Source: Listeria costaricensis
GTDB taxonomy: Bacteria > Bacillota > Bacilli > Lactobacillales > Listeriaceae
Assembly (NCBI RefSeq): GCF_900183385.1
Contig: NZ_FXUT01000001.1
Location: 434,001-498,000 of the forward strand
Direction of reading: 5' to 3'
Length of the DNA stretch: 64,000 bases
Of the stretch, positions 1-9,154 are shown piece after piece (the first letter of the stretch is position 1; every line of letters begins with the position of its first letter). A program made the translations under genes and the position numbers. A model generated the notes under the pieces. It did no database searches. It was not told the DNA's origin and worked only from the letters and a program-made list of their open reading frames with translations.

Positions 1-1037
1 GCTTCATGGGCATCTTGTGCACCCTTTTGATTCTTATCCGTTCTTTTTTTAGTACGCGCAAACTCACTACCATATTGGTCAACAATGTATTGATGCGCTT
101 CTTGCGTGGCGGTATCTGAAATCCGCGTTGAATCTGTACGCATATAGGTAATCAAACCAACCGTACCCTGTCTACCTAGTGTTATCCCTTCATAAAGCTG
201 TTGAGCCAGCATCATGGTTTTTCTTGTACGGAAGTTAAGTTTCCGCGCGGCTTCTTGTTGTAAGCTGGAAGTTGTAAAAGGAGCAGCCGGATTACGGAGA
301 CGTTCTTTCTTCGTCACGTTTATGACTTCATAATCCTTCCCTTTTAAACGAGCCATGACTTGTTGAACATCTTCTACAGTGGATAATTTTTGCTTCTTGC
401 CATCATATCCATAAAAAGCAGCCTGAAAAGCTTTCCGTCCTTTTTTAAAGTTTCCATCAATCGTCCAATATTCTTCTGGTTTGAAGGCTTTGATCTCTCT
501 TTCACGATCAATAATCAGACGAAGTGCAACCGATTGAACACGACCAGCACTCAAGCCCTTTTTAACCTTTTTCCACAAGATTGGACTGATGTTATAGCCG
601 ACAAGACGGTCTAAAACACGCCGAGCCTGCTGTGCATCAACGAGATCCATATCAATTTTCCGCGGTGACTTAAATGATTCTTTAACGGCATCTTTCGTAA
701 TCTCATTAAAGACAACGCGCAAATCATCTGTTTGGTCAAGATCCAAGCTGTGCGCCAAGTGCCAAGCAATCGCTTCCCCTTCACGATCCGGGTCAGCTGC
801 GAGATAAACTTTTTTAGCTTTTTTGGCCGCTTGTTTCAATTCTTTTAAAACAGGGCCTTTCCCACGAATTGTAATATATTTTGGATCATAATTATGTTCA
901 AAATCAATACCCATCTGGCTTTTCGGCAAGTCCCGTACATGCCCCATCGAAGCCTTAACTTTATATTTTTTTCCTAGATATTTTTCAATTGTTTTTGCTT
1001 TTGCAGGTGATTCCACAATAACTAAATAGTCTGCCAT
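1..1037 (-). CDS. topA: DNA topoisomerase I, N-terminal part (runs off the left edge)
   Basis: Type IA topoisomerase that relaxes negative supercoils by single-strand passage. About 345 residues are present. The Toprim start ([11 protein letters not shown]) lies near residue 7, the acidic metal site DPDREGE near 82, and the active-site tyrosine is Y298 in [10 protein letters not shown]. The C-terminal part and zinc fingers lie outside the window. The start is ATG at 1037, behind a strong ribosome binding site (TAGGGAGGAAAT). A consensus promoter sits about 100 nt upstream. The gene follows dprA in the same direction, as in Bacillus and Listeria, but has its own promoter. Confidence 0.97.
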   Translation of the reverse strand, partial: MADYLVIVESPAKAKTIEKYLGKKYKVKASMGHVRDLPKSQMGIDFEHNYDPKYITIRGKGPVLKELKQAAKKAKKVYLAADPDREGEAIAWHLAHSLDLDQTDDLRVVFNEITKDAVKESFKSPRKIDMDLVDAQQARRVLDRLVGYNISPILWKKVKKGLSAGRVQSVALRLIIDREREIKAFKPEEYWTIDGNFKKGRKAFQAAFYGYDGKKQKLSTVEDVQQVMARLKGKDYEVINVTKKERLRNPAAPFTTSSLQQEAARKLNFRTRKTMMLAQQLYEGITLGRQGTVGLITYMRTDSTRISDTATQEAHQYIVDQYGSEFARTKKRTDKNQKGAQDAHE

Positions 1038-1139
1038 TCAAAATTTCCTCCCTAATATGGGTCAACTAAACGGGCTAAATAGAACGTGCTACTTTCTGCC
1101 TCGTTTTCTCATTTCGCATTAGTAGTAATTCAGTAGTAA

Positions 1140-1168
1140 ATAATAGCCTTTAAAAAAAGGTTTGTCAA
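1140..1168 (-). promoter_or_regulatory. SigA-type promoter of topA
   Basis: On the minus strand, TTGACA (1168-1163) is followed after exactly 17 nt by TATTAT (1145-1140). It points at topA and implies a leader of roughly 95 nt. Otherwise the 250-nt gap between topA and dprA holds only AT-rich sequence, and I see no clear dprA terminator. Confidence 0.8.
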
Positions 1169-1288
1169 TCCTGAATATCAAAATTATACGAAATCAATGT
1201 TGAGAGTGAAATAGATTCTTTAGCAAACTTATCTTAAAAAATGAGGAATTGCAAGAAAAACCCCTTACACAAAAACAAAAAACATCAC

Positions 1289-2104
1289 TCAACCAATTTC
1301 TTCTATTATATGTTCACTATTAAAAATCAGTTTCGCCCCTTCTTGAATCAACCTATGACAGCCTCTTCCTTCTTGATCAAAAATTCGTCCTGGAACGGCA
1401 AATACTTCTCGATTTTGTTCAAGTGCACAATAAGCCGTAATTAAAGAACCACTTCGTTCACGCGCCGCTACAACTACCGTCCCTTTTGAAATACCACTGA
1501 TCAACCGGTTTCGATCTGGAAAGTGCCATTTCCTTGGACGAGTGTGGAAAGTATACTCGCTTAAAACCAATCCTTTTTCCGCAATTTCTTGAAAAAGCGC
1601 GCGATTCTCTGTTGGATAGATGTGTCCAAACCCCGCTCCCAAAATAGCAATTGTTGTTAGCCCCGCTTGACTCGCAGCTTGATGAGCACATGTATCAACG
1701 CCTTTTGCCAAGCCACTGACAATCGCCCAATTAGTTTGACGAAGACCGCGAATTAAAAAATGTGTCGCTTCCCGTCCGTAATTATTTGCAAATCTCGGTC
1801 CCACAAAACTGATTGCTTTTTTCAATAGTGCAGATCGGTCTCCGCGATAAAATAATAGTGGTGGTGCATACGGAATTTCTTTCAGCAGGGCCGGATAGTC
1901 ATCATCCAAATAAAAAATAAATGCCTGATCCTCATCAGCAGGCTCACTAAATAAATTATCAGTAGCTTGCAGAAAACGTCCTTTAAAAGCATTTTCTGTA
2001 TAAGAAAAAATTTGTTCTTTACATGCAATCTGCCAAATTTCCGCTCTTTTTCGTGCTGAAAGGTGTAGCAGCTTTCGCCAAGTCTCTTTTTGCTGTAAAT
2101 CCAT
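1289..2104 (-). CDS. dprA: DNA processing protein DprA (Smf)
   Basis: DprA binds incoming single-stranded DNA and loads RecA during natural transformation. The Rossmann-like core is visible: ISFVGPRFANNYG, SGLAKGVDTCAHQAA (G-S/GLAKGID type) and AILGAGFGHIYP, then the DRNRLISG segment. I choose ATG at 2104 (271 residues) rather than an upstream ATG at 2146, because AGGAGGGG lies 6 nt before it. Family length is 280-370, so this is the compact form lacking a clear C-terminal winged-helix domain. It sits between rnhB and topA as in other Listeria and bacilli. Whether this organism is naturally competent cannot be judged here. Confidence 0.93.
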   Translation of the reverse strand: MDLQQKETWRKLLHLSARKRAEIWQIACKEQIFSYTENAFKGRFLQATDNLFSEPADEDQAFIFYLDDDYPALLKEIPYAPPLLFYRGDRSALLKKAISFVGPRFANNYGREATHFLIRGLRQTNWAIVSGLAKGVDTCAHQAASQAGLTTIAILGAGFGHIYPTENRALFQEIAEKGLVLSEYTFHTRPRKWHFPDRNRLISGISKGTVVVAARERSGSLITAYCALEQNREVFAVPGRIFDQEGRGCHRLIQEGAKLIFNSEHIIEEIG

Positions 2105-2124
2105 ACGATCCCCTCCTGAATCCC

Positions 2125-2153
2125 ATTGTAGAACGATTTGAGCCATTCGTAAA
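2125..2153 (-). promoter_or_regulatory. Candidate promoter of dprA
   Basis: Minus strand TTTACG (2153-2148), 17-nt spacer, TACAAT (2130-2125). It lies between the rnhB terminator and the chosen dprA start, so dprA is probably transcribed separately from rnhB. The -10 falls inside the longer upstream reading frame, which also argues for the start at 2104. Confidence 0.5.
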
Positions 2154-2180
2154 ATCGCTAAAATTGATTTTTCACCATCA

Positions 2181-2209
2181 AAAAAAGAAGCTTTCCTGTA
2201 GAAAACTTC
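2181..2209 (-). terminator. Terminator after rnhB
   Basis: On the minus strand GAAGTTTTC pairs with GAAAGCTTC (one G-T pair) around a 5-nt loop, followed by seven T. It closes the rbgA-rnhB transcript. Confidence 0.75.
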
Positions 2210-2237
2210 CTTTTAATCAATTTACAGTGATTATCAT

Positions 2238-3008
2238 CTACTCAAAACGCAACATTGCCTCTTTTACAGGTGAAAAGCTTTTTCGATGAATGGGTGTAAT
2301 TCCCAATTTTTCCAAGCCTTGTAAATGTTTTTGCGTACCGTAACCCATATTATGTTCAAAATCATACCCAGGGTACTCAGTAGCATATTGCTTCATCATC
2401 CGATCTCGCGTCACTTTTGCAATAATTGAAGCGGCAGCAATCGAAATACTCAAACTGTCTCCCTTGATGAGAGACGTTTCATTGTCCATATAGCCGAGCG
2501 GCATCGCATCAATCAAAAGATGATCCGGCTCGACCGCTAAATTTTCAATGGCATCCTTCATTGCAAGCTTGGTCGCCTCATAAATATTCACCTGATCAAT
2601 GATATCATGCGAAATAATGCCTATGCCTACACCAATCGCCGCTTCTGTGATTTCATCAAAAAGTTGGTCTCGTTTCGCTTCACTCAACTGTTTGGAATCA
2701 TTGACACCTATCAGCTGGGCATCTGGCGGTAAAATAACCGCCGCCGCGACTACAGGTCCAGCTAGTGGCCCTCGTCCTACTTCATCAATCCCCGCAATGT
2801 ACTGGGCGCCATTTTGATAGGCCGTTCGTTCGTAGCGACACATCAGCTCATACTTTTCCAGCAGCAAAGCTTCCTTTTTCAGTCGTTTGTCCGTCTGTTC
2901 AACAAGTTTTTGCACACCTTTACGAGAATCACTGAAAAAGACGGTCAGTTCATCTGGATGGGTTACACGTGCGAGCTCGCGTTTAATCGTCTCGATGGTC
3001 TTCGTCAT
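2238..3008 (-). CDS. rnhB: Ribonuclease HII
   Basis: Cleaves RNA in RNA-DNA hybrids and at single embedded ribonucleotides. Catalytic acidic motifs are present: [21 protein letters not shown] and [16 protein letters not shown]. The C-terminus HMGYGTQKH...HR is typical of type 2 RNase H. ATG at 3008 (256 residues) is preferred over the longer frame, because GAGGAG lies about 8 nt upstream and the N-terminus [12 protein letters not shown] fits the family. It overlaps the end of rbgA by 26 nt, implying translational coupling. A second RNase H gene (rnhC) lies 38 kb away. Confidence 0.95.
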   Translation of the reverse strand: MTKTIETIKRELARVTHPDELTVFFSDSRKGVQKLVEQTDKRLKKEALLLEKYELMCRYERTAYQNGAQYIAGIDEVGRGPLAGPVVAAAVILPPDAQLIGVNDSKQLSEAKRDQLFDEITEAAIGVGIGIISHDIIDQVNIYEATKLAMKDAIENLAVEPDHLLIDAMPLGYMDNETSLIKGDSLSISIAAASIIAKVTRDRMMKQYATEYPGYDFEHNMGYGTQKHLQGLEKLGITPIHRKSFSPVKEAMLRFE

Positions 3009-3870
3009 TCGCCTGCTCCTCGATTTCTTCTGGAATATCAAAGCTGATTCTACCCATTTTCTGTTGTCGAATTTCTTTAACCACCGCTTCTGCTGCACGC
3101 CCATAATCCGGCTCGTGATAACGGTCCATCAGATGGCGTTTCTCAGCAATAAGACGTAGCAATTCTGTCGTATCATCTAACGACTGCTCTAAACCCAGCC
3201 AAGTAGCTAGTTCCCGCGGATAGTGCTGATACAGGAACGCCAACCCGAAAGCCGCAATATCTTCCATTTGCAGAAGATCGTCTTTAATTGCCCCCGTGAG
3301 TGCCAGCTTATAGCCAACACTTTGGTCCTCGAATTTCGGCCACAAAATTCCTGGTGTATCCAAAAGTTCCAAGCTTTTCCCAACTTTTATCCATTGCTGA
3401 GCCTTTGTTACACCCGGTTTATTCCCCGTTTTCGCAATATTTTTCTTCGCCAATCGATTGATCAACGTGGATTTCCCAACATTGGGAATGCCTAGAATCA
3501 TCGCTCGAATCGCCCGGGGCTTCATTCCTTTTGCCCGAAGTCTTTCAAATTTTTCTGCCATAACTTCTTGAGCTGCACGTTCAATGGCATGCATATTTTT
3601 CCCTTGCCATGAATTAACCGCCACTGCCGGAAGACCTTGCGCACGATAGAATTCAATCCACTTTTTCGTCACCGCTTCATCAGCCATGTCAGCTTTATTC
3701 AGAATGATGATTCGTTTTTTCTGATGAATGATCTCCCCTAACATTGGATTTGCGGAAGATTGCGGAATTCGCGCATCTACCAATTCAAAAATCACATCTA
3801 CTAATTTTAATTTTTCGGTGACTTGTCGGCGAGCTTTCGCCATATGTCCCGGAAACCATTGTATAGTCAT
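2983..3870 (-). CDS. rbgA: Ribosome biogenesis GTPase RbgA (YlqF)
   Basis: A circularly permuted GTPase needed for late assembly of the 50S subunit. The permuted order is clear: the G4 motif NKAD (near residue 58) precedes the G1 P-loop GIPNVGKST (near 127) and G3 DTPG (near 174). Its length of 295 residues is near the family size. The start ATG has AAGAGG at a good distance and the N-terminus [10 protein letters not shown] is diagnostic. Cotranscribed with rnhB, which starts inside its 3' end. Confidence 0.96.
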   Translation of the reverse strand: MTIQWFPGHMAKARRQVTEKLKLVDVIFELVDARIPQSSANPMLGEIIHQKKRIIILNKADMADEAVTKKWIEFYRAQGLPAVAVNSWQGKNMHAIERAAQEVMAEKFERLRAKGMKPRAIRAMILGIPNVGKSTLINRLAKKNIAKTGNKPGVTKAQQWIKVGKSLELLDTPGILWPKFEDQSVGYKLALTGAIKDDLLQMEDIAAFGLAFLYQHYPRELATWLGLEQSLDDTTELLRLIAEKRHLMDRYHEPDYGRAAEAVVKEIRQQKMGRISFDIPEEIEEQANDEDHRDD

Positions 3871-3882
3871 ACTTTTTACCTC

Positions 3883-4431
3883 TTACTCAATTATTTTTGC
3901 ATCACTTAGCGGCCAGTAGCAAATCGACGTTGTTCCTACAATATCCTCTTTTGGAATCGGACCGATGATTCTGCTGTCACGGCTTGCCCGGCGATTATCG
4001 CCCATGACAAAGTAAGTGTCAGCTGGAACTTTCCCGCCATCAAGTTGTTCCACTGTGCTGTAATTATCCGTCAAGTTTCCTTCTGTTACCTTTTTCTTAT
4101 ACTCATCTAGATAAGGTTCATCATACTTCTTATCGTTTATATACAGCTCATCATTTTTATACTCGATTTTATCTCCTGGAAGTCCAATCACACGCTTGAT
4201 ATACTCATTTTTTCCATCGCGAAAGACCACCACATCAAAACGATCCACTTGACCGAATTTATTGATAATGACGCGATCACCATCTTGCAGCGTTGGCATC
4301 ATGGAAACACCGTCAACAATGATTGGCACAAATAAGTAAAAACGAATCACGGTAGCTAATAAAACGGCTACGACTAGCGCCCAAATCCAGGCCCAAAGTC
4401 GTTTTAAATTTTTCTCTTTCAACGATTGCAC
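3883..4431 (-). CDS. sipZ: Type I signal peptidase (SipZ-like)
   Basis: Membrane serine protease that removes signal peptides from secreted proteins. One N-terminal transmembrane segment (about residues 12-34) is followed by the catalytic serine in GVSMMPT and the lysine in YIKRVIGLPGD; the MGDNR.ASRDSR box closes the fold. It is 182 residues, the short Gram-positive type. It is third in transcription order of three tandem paralogues; in L. monocytogenes the gene in this place is, as I recall, sipZ, the main enzyme. The sipY terminator and an AT-rich -10-like TATAAT upstream suggest separate transcription. Confidence 0.92.
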   Translation of the reverse strand: MQSLKEKNLKRLWAWIWALVVAVLLATVIRFYLFVPIIVDGVSMMPTLQDGDRVIINKFGQVDRFDVVVFRDGKNEYIKRVIGLPGDKIEYKNDELYINDKKYDEPYLDEYKKKVTEGNLTDNYSTVEQLDGGKVPADTYFVMGDNRRASRDSRIIGPIPKEDIVGTTSICYWPLSDAKIIE

Positions 4432-4487
4432 CGCCTATTTTGAAATTCTCCCTATTATTATAACGAAAAAGCGGCCTGAATAATAGA

Positions 4488-4513
4488 GGAATCCGTGAAA
4501 ATTCACGGATTCC
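4488..4513 (-). terminator. Perfect hairpin after sipY
   Basis: A perfect 12-bp stem (GGAATCCGTGAA with TTCACGGATTCC) begins 3 nt beyond the sipY stop codon. The T-run is weak, so it may be a leaky terminator allowing some read-through into sipZ. Confidence 0.6.
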
Positions 4514-4515
4514 TG

Positions 4516-5076
4516 TTAATTGTCATCCGAAAAGCTGATGACCACTCCATCGACATCACTTTCATCAATGAAGCCAAATATTCGACTATCAGTACTGTTT
4601 TCTCGATTATCTCCTAAAACAAAAAGTTTTCCTTCCGGCACAGTGACTTGCCCGGTAATATCTTCCAAGGTAAAATCACCATCCCCTGAACCCGGTTGCG
4701 AATAAGTCTTCATTCCATCCGCTAAATAAGTTTCGTCATGGCGTTTCCCATTGACATAAAGTTCCCCATTTTTAAAAGCAATTTCATCTCCTGGGAGCCC
4801 GATCACACGTTTAATAAAATAACTGCCATCTGTGTTGCCTAGTTCCTCCGGTGCATCAAAAACAATTTTGTCATAACGGTCTGGCTTTGTTACTTTTTCA
4901 ATGAAAAGTCGCTGTCCGTCATGATAGGTTGGCATCATCGATTCCCCGTCCACTTTCACTGGCGCAAAAATAAATGCTCTTACAAGTAGCGCAATGAGAA
5001 GTGCTGAAACGATGACCAAAACCCAGCTGAAAAATTGTTGTTTCTTCGTTTTTGGTTTTTCTTTTTTCTTTGCCAT
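4516..5076 (-). CDS. sipY: Type I signal peptidase (SipY-like)
   Basis: Second of three tandem signal peptidases, 186 residues. A lysine-rich N-terminus and one membrane segment (about residues 15-35) precede the catalytic serine in GESMMPT and the lysine in FIKRVIGLPGD; the LGDNRENSTDSR box is intact. Compared with its neighbours it has a longer insertion before the last box (TYSQPGSGDG). All catalytic residues are kept, so it should be active. The paralogue name follows gene order in L. monocytogenes. Confidence 0.9.
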   Translation of the reverse strand: MAKKKEKPKTKKQQFFSWVLVIVSALLIALLVRAFIFAPVKVDGESMMPTYHDGQRLFIEKVTKPDRYDKIVFDAPEELGNTDGSYFIKRVIGLPGDEIAFKNGELYVNGKRHDETYLADGMKTYSQPGSGDGDFTLEDITGQVTVPEGKLFVLGDNRENSTDSRIFGFIDESDVDGVVISFSDDN

Positions 5077-5120
5077 GCCTTACTTCCTCTCATACTGAAA
5101 AATTTCAGCGTATTAAAACA

Positions 5121-5150
5121 AAGAAAGACCCGATCCGAATCGACAGGGTC
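5121..5150 (-). terminator. Weak terminator after sipX
   Basis: GACCC (5127-5131) and GGGTC (5146-5150) form a short stem with an inner GAT/ATC pairing; on the minus strand a T-rich run (TTTCTTTG) follows. It lies between sipX and sipY. Confidence 0.5.
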
Positions 5151-5184
5151 ATTTCTGATAACTAATTTTAGTTTACCACTGATT

Positions 5185-5742
5185 TTATTTTTGTAAAGAA
5201 TCACCAAACGAAATCACTTTTCCAAGCACGTTTTCCTCATCAATAAAACCAATATAGCGACTATCTTTACTGATTCGCCGATTATCCCCAAGGACGAATA
5301 ATTTCCCATCAGGCACTTTGCTGACACCGCCGCATGCCGGCAATTCGCTCAGCGTAAAGTCTTCCGTTAATTGACCGCCAGACAGATTTTCCTTCTCACT
5401 ATCAAGATAAGGTTCATCATATTTTTTACCATTGATATATAGTTGGTCATCTTTGTATTCAATCGTATCTCCCGGAAGCCCGATCACGCGTTTGATATAT
5501 TCTGCATTTTCTTCATCAGGTGCTGGAAAAACAATAATGTCAAACCGATCAGGTGATGAGACTTTATTAATAAATAAATGTTCTCCATCATGAAGGGTCG
5601 GTTCCATCGAATCTCCGTAGACCGTCACAGGCGAAATAAGAAAATATCGAATTGCAAAAGCAATGACCAGTGCAACGATAATCACTTTTGCCCAGCCCCA
5701 TACAGCTTTCATCACGGAACCCTTCTTTTCTTCATTGACCAT
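5185..5742 (-). CDS. sipX: Type I signal peptidase (SipX-like)
   Basis: First of the three tandem signal peptidases. One membrane segment (residues about 16-38) precedes the catalytic serine in GDSMEPT and the lysine in YIKRVIGLPGD, and the LGDNRRISKDSR box is present. I choose ATG at 5742 (185 residues), because AGAGAGGAAT lies just upstream; the frame also has an ATG at 5763 without a ribosome binding site. Next to it is an unrelated GntR regulator rather than clpX, which I recall as the direct neighbour in L. monocytogenes. Confidence 0.92.
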   Translation of the reverse strand: MVNEEKKGSVMKAVWGWAKVIIVALVIAFAIRYFLISPVTVYGDSMEPTLHDGEHLFINKVSSPDRFDIIVFPAPDEENAEYIKRVIGLPGDTIEYKDDQLYINGKKYDEPYLDSEKENLSGGQLTEDFTLSELPACGGVSKVPDGKLFVLGDNRRISKDSRYIGFIDEENVLGKVISFGDSLQK

Positions 5743-5846
5743 AGCCCAATTCCTCTCTCGCAATTAATAGTTAAAATTATAGCATGAGATGATTCATAAG
5801 TCTTACAAAACGTCTCATTTATAGGATCCTTCTAAGGGGGAAATTC

Positions 5847-6224
5847 CTATCTGTTTTCTTCCCGCTGCAAAGCTTCTGTAAATAGCATCATGAGTTCCGC
5901 ATCCTTATATCCTTTTAATTTCCCGCTACAAATCACCTCTTGTAAAGCACTGACTAGTTGCTCTTTCCGCTCATTTTTCAATTTCGGTACATCTAGCGCA
6001 CAAACAAAACTCCCCTTGCCAGCAATCGTTTCAATATACCCCATGAGCGCCAAATCAGCGTAAACTCGTTTGACCGTAATCGTACTAACATCACGCTGTT
6101 CAGCCATCGCACGAATAGACGGTAGTTTTTCCCCTTCTCTATAAGCTTGACTTTCGATTTGATGGATTAGCCATTCTTCCATCTGCTCATAGATTGGGCT
6201 CTCTTTTTTCAAATCCTTATTCAC
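5847..6224 (-). CDS. GntR-family transcriptional regulator (YtrA type)
   Basis: About 125 residues. The N-terminal winged helix is typical of GntR: PIYEQMEEWLIHQI, EKLPSIRAMAEQRDVSTITVKRVYADL and GYIETIAGKGSFV. It is followed by a short C-terminal helical part, as in the YtrA subgroup, with no ligand domain. I choose GTG at 6224: the codons upstream run into TATA-rich repeat sequence that looks like the promoter, and AAGGCGG precedes the GTG closely. YtrA-type genes normally sit in front of an ABC transporter; here the next gene is sipX and no transporter is near, so its target is unknown. Confidence 0.8.
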   Translation of the reverse strand: MNKDLKKESPIYEQMEEWLIHQIESQAYREGEKLPSIRAMAEQRDVSTITVKRVYADLALMGYIETIAGKGSFVCALDVPKLKNERKEQLVSALQEVICSGKLKGYKDAELMMLFTEALQREENR

Positions 6225-6233
6225 CCGCCTTGC

Positions 6234-6261
6234 GTATATGTCGTATATACACAATATACAC
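6234..6261 (-). promoter_or_regulatory. Candidate GntR operator: GTATAT/ATATAC repeats
   Basis: GTATAT (6234-6239) and ATATAC (6245-6250) form an inverted repeat with a 5-nt centre, and another ATATAC lies at 6254-6259. They sit directly upstream of the chosen GTG of the GntR gene, where autorepression would be expected. Confidence 0.45.
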
Positions 6262-6284
6262 ATGAACATCCTTTTATGCAAGTA

Positions 6285-6314
6285 AAAAAGCGAAACCGCA
6301 GTGGGTTTCGCTTT
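6285..6314 (-). terminator. Terminator after clpX
   Basis: AAAGCGAAACC (6287-6297) pairs perfectly with GGTTTCGCTTT (6304-6314) around a 6-nt loop; on the minus strand the stem ends in a T-run. Located 11 nt past the clpX stop. Confidence 0.85.
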
Positions 6315-6324
6315 ATAAAATCAG

Positions 6325-7587
6325 TTATGCAGATGTTTTAATTGGAATAATGGAGCCATCCTGCAATTTCAGTTGCGGCTCATCTTCCCCAGTTACTGCC
6401 GCTTTTGTAATGATACATTGCTCAATATCATCACGTGACGGAATTTCAAACATCACATCCAGCATAATACTTTCAATGATGGATCGTAAGCCACGCGCAC
6501 CCGTTTTACGATGGATTGCTTCCTTCGCAATAGCCGTTAACGCATCTGGCTCAAATTCAAGCGTCACATTGTCCAGCTCCAGCATTTTTTGGTACTGTTT
6601 GACTAGCGCGTTTTTCGGTTCTGTTAAAATCGAAACGAGCGCATCTTCATCCAGCTGTTCCAAAGTGGCAATGACAGGTAGACGACCGATAAATTCTGGA
6701 ATCAAACCGAATTTCAGCAAATCTTCAGGAACTACCTTAGAAAGATAGGTTTCGTCATCATTCAGCGCCGCATTTTCCGCTCCAAAGCCGATGACTTTTT
6801 CACCCATTCGATTTTTCACGATTTGTTCGATGCCATCAAAAGCGCCGCCCACAATGAACAAGACATTGCTTGTGTCGATTTGGATGAATTCCTGATGCGG
6901 ATGTTTCCGACCCCCTTGAGGCGGAACACTTGCCACAGTTCCTTCCAAAATTTTCAGAAGCGCTTGCTGAACCCCTTCGCCTGATACATCTCTTGTAATG
7001 GATGGATTTTCAGACTTGCGCGCCACTTTATCGATTTCATCAATGTAGATAATCCCCTTTTCGGCTTTTTCTACATCATAATCTGCCGCTTGGATCAATT
7101 TAAGAAGAATGTTTTCTACATCTTCCCCAACATATCCAGCTTCTGTAAGTGAAGTCGCATCGGCAATGGCAAATGGCACATTCAAAATTCGTGCGAGCGT
7201 TTGAGCGAGCAACGTTTTACCGCTACCAGTTGGGCCGATTAAACAGATATTACTCTTCGAGAGTTCAACATCCTCTTCGTTTTTCGCTTCGTTAGAATTA
7301 ATTCGTTTATAGTGATTGTAAACGGCCACCGAAAGCGCCTTTTTCGCACGTTCCTGTCCAATTACATAATCGCTTAAGATGTGACGAATCTCTTGCGGCT
7401 TCGGTACATCTTCAAAGTCCACAAATTCAGACACATTCAATTCTTCTTCAATGATTTCATTGCAAAGTTCAATGCACTCGTCGCAAATATAGACGCCAGG
7501 GCCCGCTACAAGCTTGCGCACTTGATCTTGCGTTTTCCCGCAAAAGGAGCATTTTAACTGGCCTTTTTCGTCATTAAATTTGAACAA
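6325..7587 (-). CDS. clpX: ATP-dependent Clp protease ATP-binding subunit ClpX
   Basis: AAA+ unfoldase that feeds substrates to ClpP; 420 residues, full length. The zinc-binding domain has C13, C16, C35 and C38. Walker A is GPTGSGKT (near 118), Walker B IIYIDEID (near 180), the ClpP-docking loop contains IGFG (near 268), and the sensor-2 arginine is in ARGLRSIIE. It lies downstream of tig, as in bacilli and Listeria, with a terminator between, so it is probably transcribed from its own promoter in the 166-nt gap. Confidence 0.98.
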   Translation of the reverse strand: MFKFNDEKGQLKCSFCGKTQDQVRKLVAGPGVYICDECIELCNEIIEEELNVSEFVDFEDVPKPQEIRHILSDYVIGQERAKKALSVAVYNHYKRINSNEAKNEEDVELSKSNICLIGPTGSGKTLLAQTLARILNVPFAIADATSLTEAGYVGEDVENILLKLIQAADYDVEKAEKGIIYIDEIDKVARKSENPSITRDVSGEGVQQALLKILEGTVASVPPQGGRKHPHQEFIQIDTSNVLFIVGGAFDGIEQIVKNRMGEKVIGFGAENAALNDDETYLSKVVPEDLLKFGLIPEFIGRLPVIATLEQLDEDALVSILTEPKNALVKQYQKMLELDNVTLEFEPDALTAIAKEAIHRKTGARGLRSIIESIMLDVMFEIPSRDDIEQCIITKAAVTGEDEPQLKLQDGSIIPIKTSA

Positions 7588-7693
7588 ATCCTTTCACCCC
7601 TTCGCTTAAGGTACTTAGTATGACACAAAATATCATGTGTGTTTATAATATCACTAGTTTACAGGAAATGAAAGTAAGGCGCTCTTAGCAAGA

Positions 7694-7720
7694 AAGGACA
7701 TGAGATTCGCTCATGTCCTT
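7694..7720 (-). terminator. Terminator after tig
   Basis: AAGGACATGA (7694-7703) pairs perfectly with TCATGTCCTT (7711-7720) with a 7-nt loop; on the minus strand TTTCTT follows. It separates tig from clpX. Confidence 0.75.
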
Positions 7721-7753
7721 CGCCTCATACATTCATTCCGTTAACTGTTATGC

Positions 7754-9040
7754 TTATTTTTCAACAGCACTTTCAACAAGCAAGTCAATTGCTTGACGGA
7801 TTTTAAGATCTGCTTTTAATTCGCTTAAATCGCCTAGGGCTTTGCGAACTGCATCTTTTTCCATTCCGTATTTTTCAGCTAGTTCGGAAACTTCTCCATC
7901 AATCGCTTCTTCAGTAGGTTCAATTTTCTCTGCATCTGCAATTGCTTCAAGAACAAGATTCATTTTAACGCGTTTTTCAGCATCTTTTTCAAATTGATCG
8001 TGCATACCTTCAGCAGTTTGACCGGTGAATTGATAATATAATTCAGGTGTCAGACCTTGTGCTTGAAGATCTTGTGCAAAATGACTCATCAAATGATCTG
8101 CTTCATGATGAATCATTGCGTGTGGAATGTCAACTTCAGCATTCTCAACCGCTTTTTGAATGACTTCATCTTGTTTAGCTTGGCTAGCTGTATCTTCTTT
8201 TGCTTCTTTCAAGCGTTTTGTGACTTTTTCTTTTAATTCAGCCACAGTTTCCACTTCAGAATCAATATCTTTTGCTAATTCGTCATCTAGCTCAGGCACT
8301 TCTTTTGTTTTGATTTCATGTACATTCACTTTGAAAACAACAGCTTGTCCAGCTAGATCTTCTGCATGATATTCTTCTGGGAAAGTTAATTCTAGTTCTT
8401 TTTCTTCGCCAGCTTTTACCCCTTCTAGTTTTTCTTCAAAACCTGGGATAAATTGACCAGAACCTAGTTCAAGTGAATAGTTTTCAGCTTTTCCGCCTTC
8501 GAATGGTTCACCATCTTTGAAACCTTCGAAATCAAGTACGACAGTGTCGCCTTTTTCAGCCGCTTCGCCATCTTCTTTGACAACTAAATCAGCTTGACGT
8601 TCTTGCATGGATTTTAATTCTGCTTCTACTTCTTCATCTTTTAGTTCTGCGTCTTGCTTCGCTACTTCAAGGCCTTTGTAGTCGCCAAGTTTTACTTCTG
8701 GTTTAACAGTTACTTCAGCCGTCAACACCCAGTTTTCACCGGATTCCATTGATTCGATATTAACTTGTGGTGTGTCAACTGGATCAATACCCGCTTCTTC
8801 TACTGCTTGCGGATATACTTCTGGAAGTAAAATATCTAGAGCATCTTGATAAAGCGCTTCTTCGCCAAAACGTTGATTGAAGATTTGGCGCGGAACTTTT
8901 CCTTTACGGAATCCTGGTACATTTAATGTTTTGCGCACTTTTTTAAAAGCACGATCCATACCTGATTTGATTTGCTCTTGCGTAATTTCAAAGGTAAGGG
9001 TTCCGACGTTACCTTCCTGTTTTTCCCATTTTACTGACAT
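7754..9040 (-). CDS. tig: Trigger factor, ribosome-bound chaperone and prolyl isomerase
   Basis: Binds the ribosome exit tunnel and folds nascent chains. 428 residues, the usual length. The ribosome-binding signature is GFRKGKVPR (residues 44-52); the FKBP-type isomerase domain covers roughly 150-240 ([11 protein letters not shown]...[16 protein letters not shown]); the helical arm domain follows. Start ATG at 9040 with GGAGGG upstream. A promoter with extended -10 lies about 75 nt upstream. Confidence 0.98.
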   Translation of the reverse strand: MSVKWEKQEGNVGTLTFEITQEQIKSGMDRAFKKVRKTLNVPGFRKGKVPRQIFNQRFGEEALYQDALDILLPEVYPQAVEEAGIDPVDTPQVNIESMESGENWVLTAEVTVKPEVKLGDYKGLEVAKQDAELKDEEVEAELKSMQERQADLVVKEDGEAAEKGDTVVLDFEGFKDGEPFEGGKAENYSLELGSGQFIPGFEEKLEGVKAGEEKELELTFPEEYHAEDLAGQAVVFKVNVHEIKTKEVPELDDELAKDIDSEVETVAELKEKVTKRLKEAKEDTASQAKQDEVIQKAVENAEVDIPHAMIHHEADHLMSHFAQDLQAQGLTPELYYQFTGQTAEGMHDQFEKDAEKRVKMNLVLEAIADAEKIEPTEEAIDGEVSELAEKYGMEKDAVRKALGDLSELKADLKIRQAIDLLVESAVEK

Positions 9041-9114
9041 GGTTTAATTCCCTCCATTATCTATTAAGTTCAAAATAAAAATGTTCTCATGACAAGTTTC
9101 AGCCATACTAACTT

Positions 9115-9123
9115 ATAATACCA
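9115..9123 (-). promoter_or_regulatory. Extended -10 promoter of tig
   Basis: Minus-strand TGGTATTAT (extended -10), with a T-rich TTTTCA about 18 nt upstream as a weak -35. The resulting leader is about 70 nt. Confidence 0.5.
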
Positions 9124-9154
9124 TAAAGAACGACACATTGAAAACAAGAAATTA

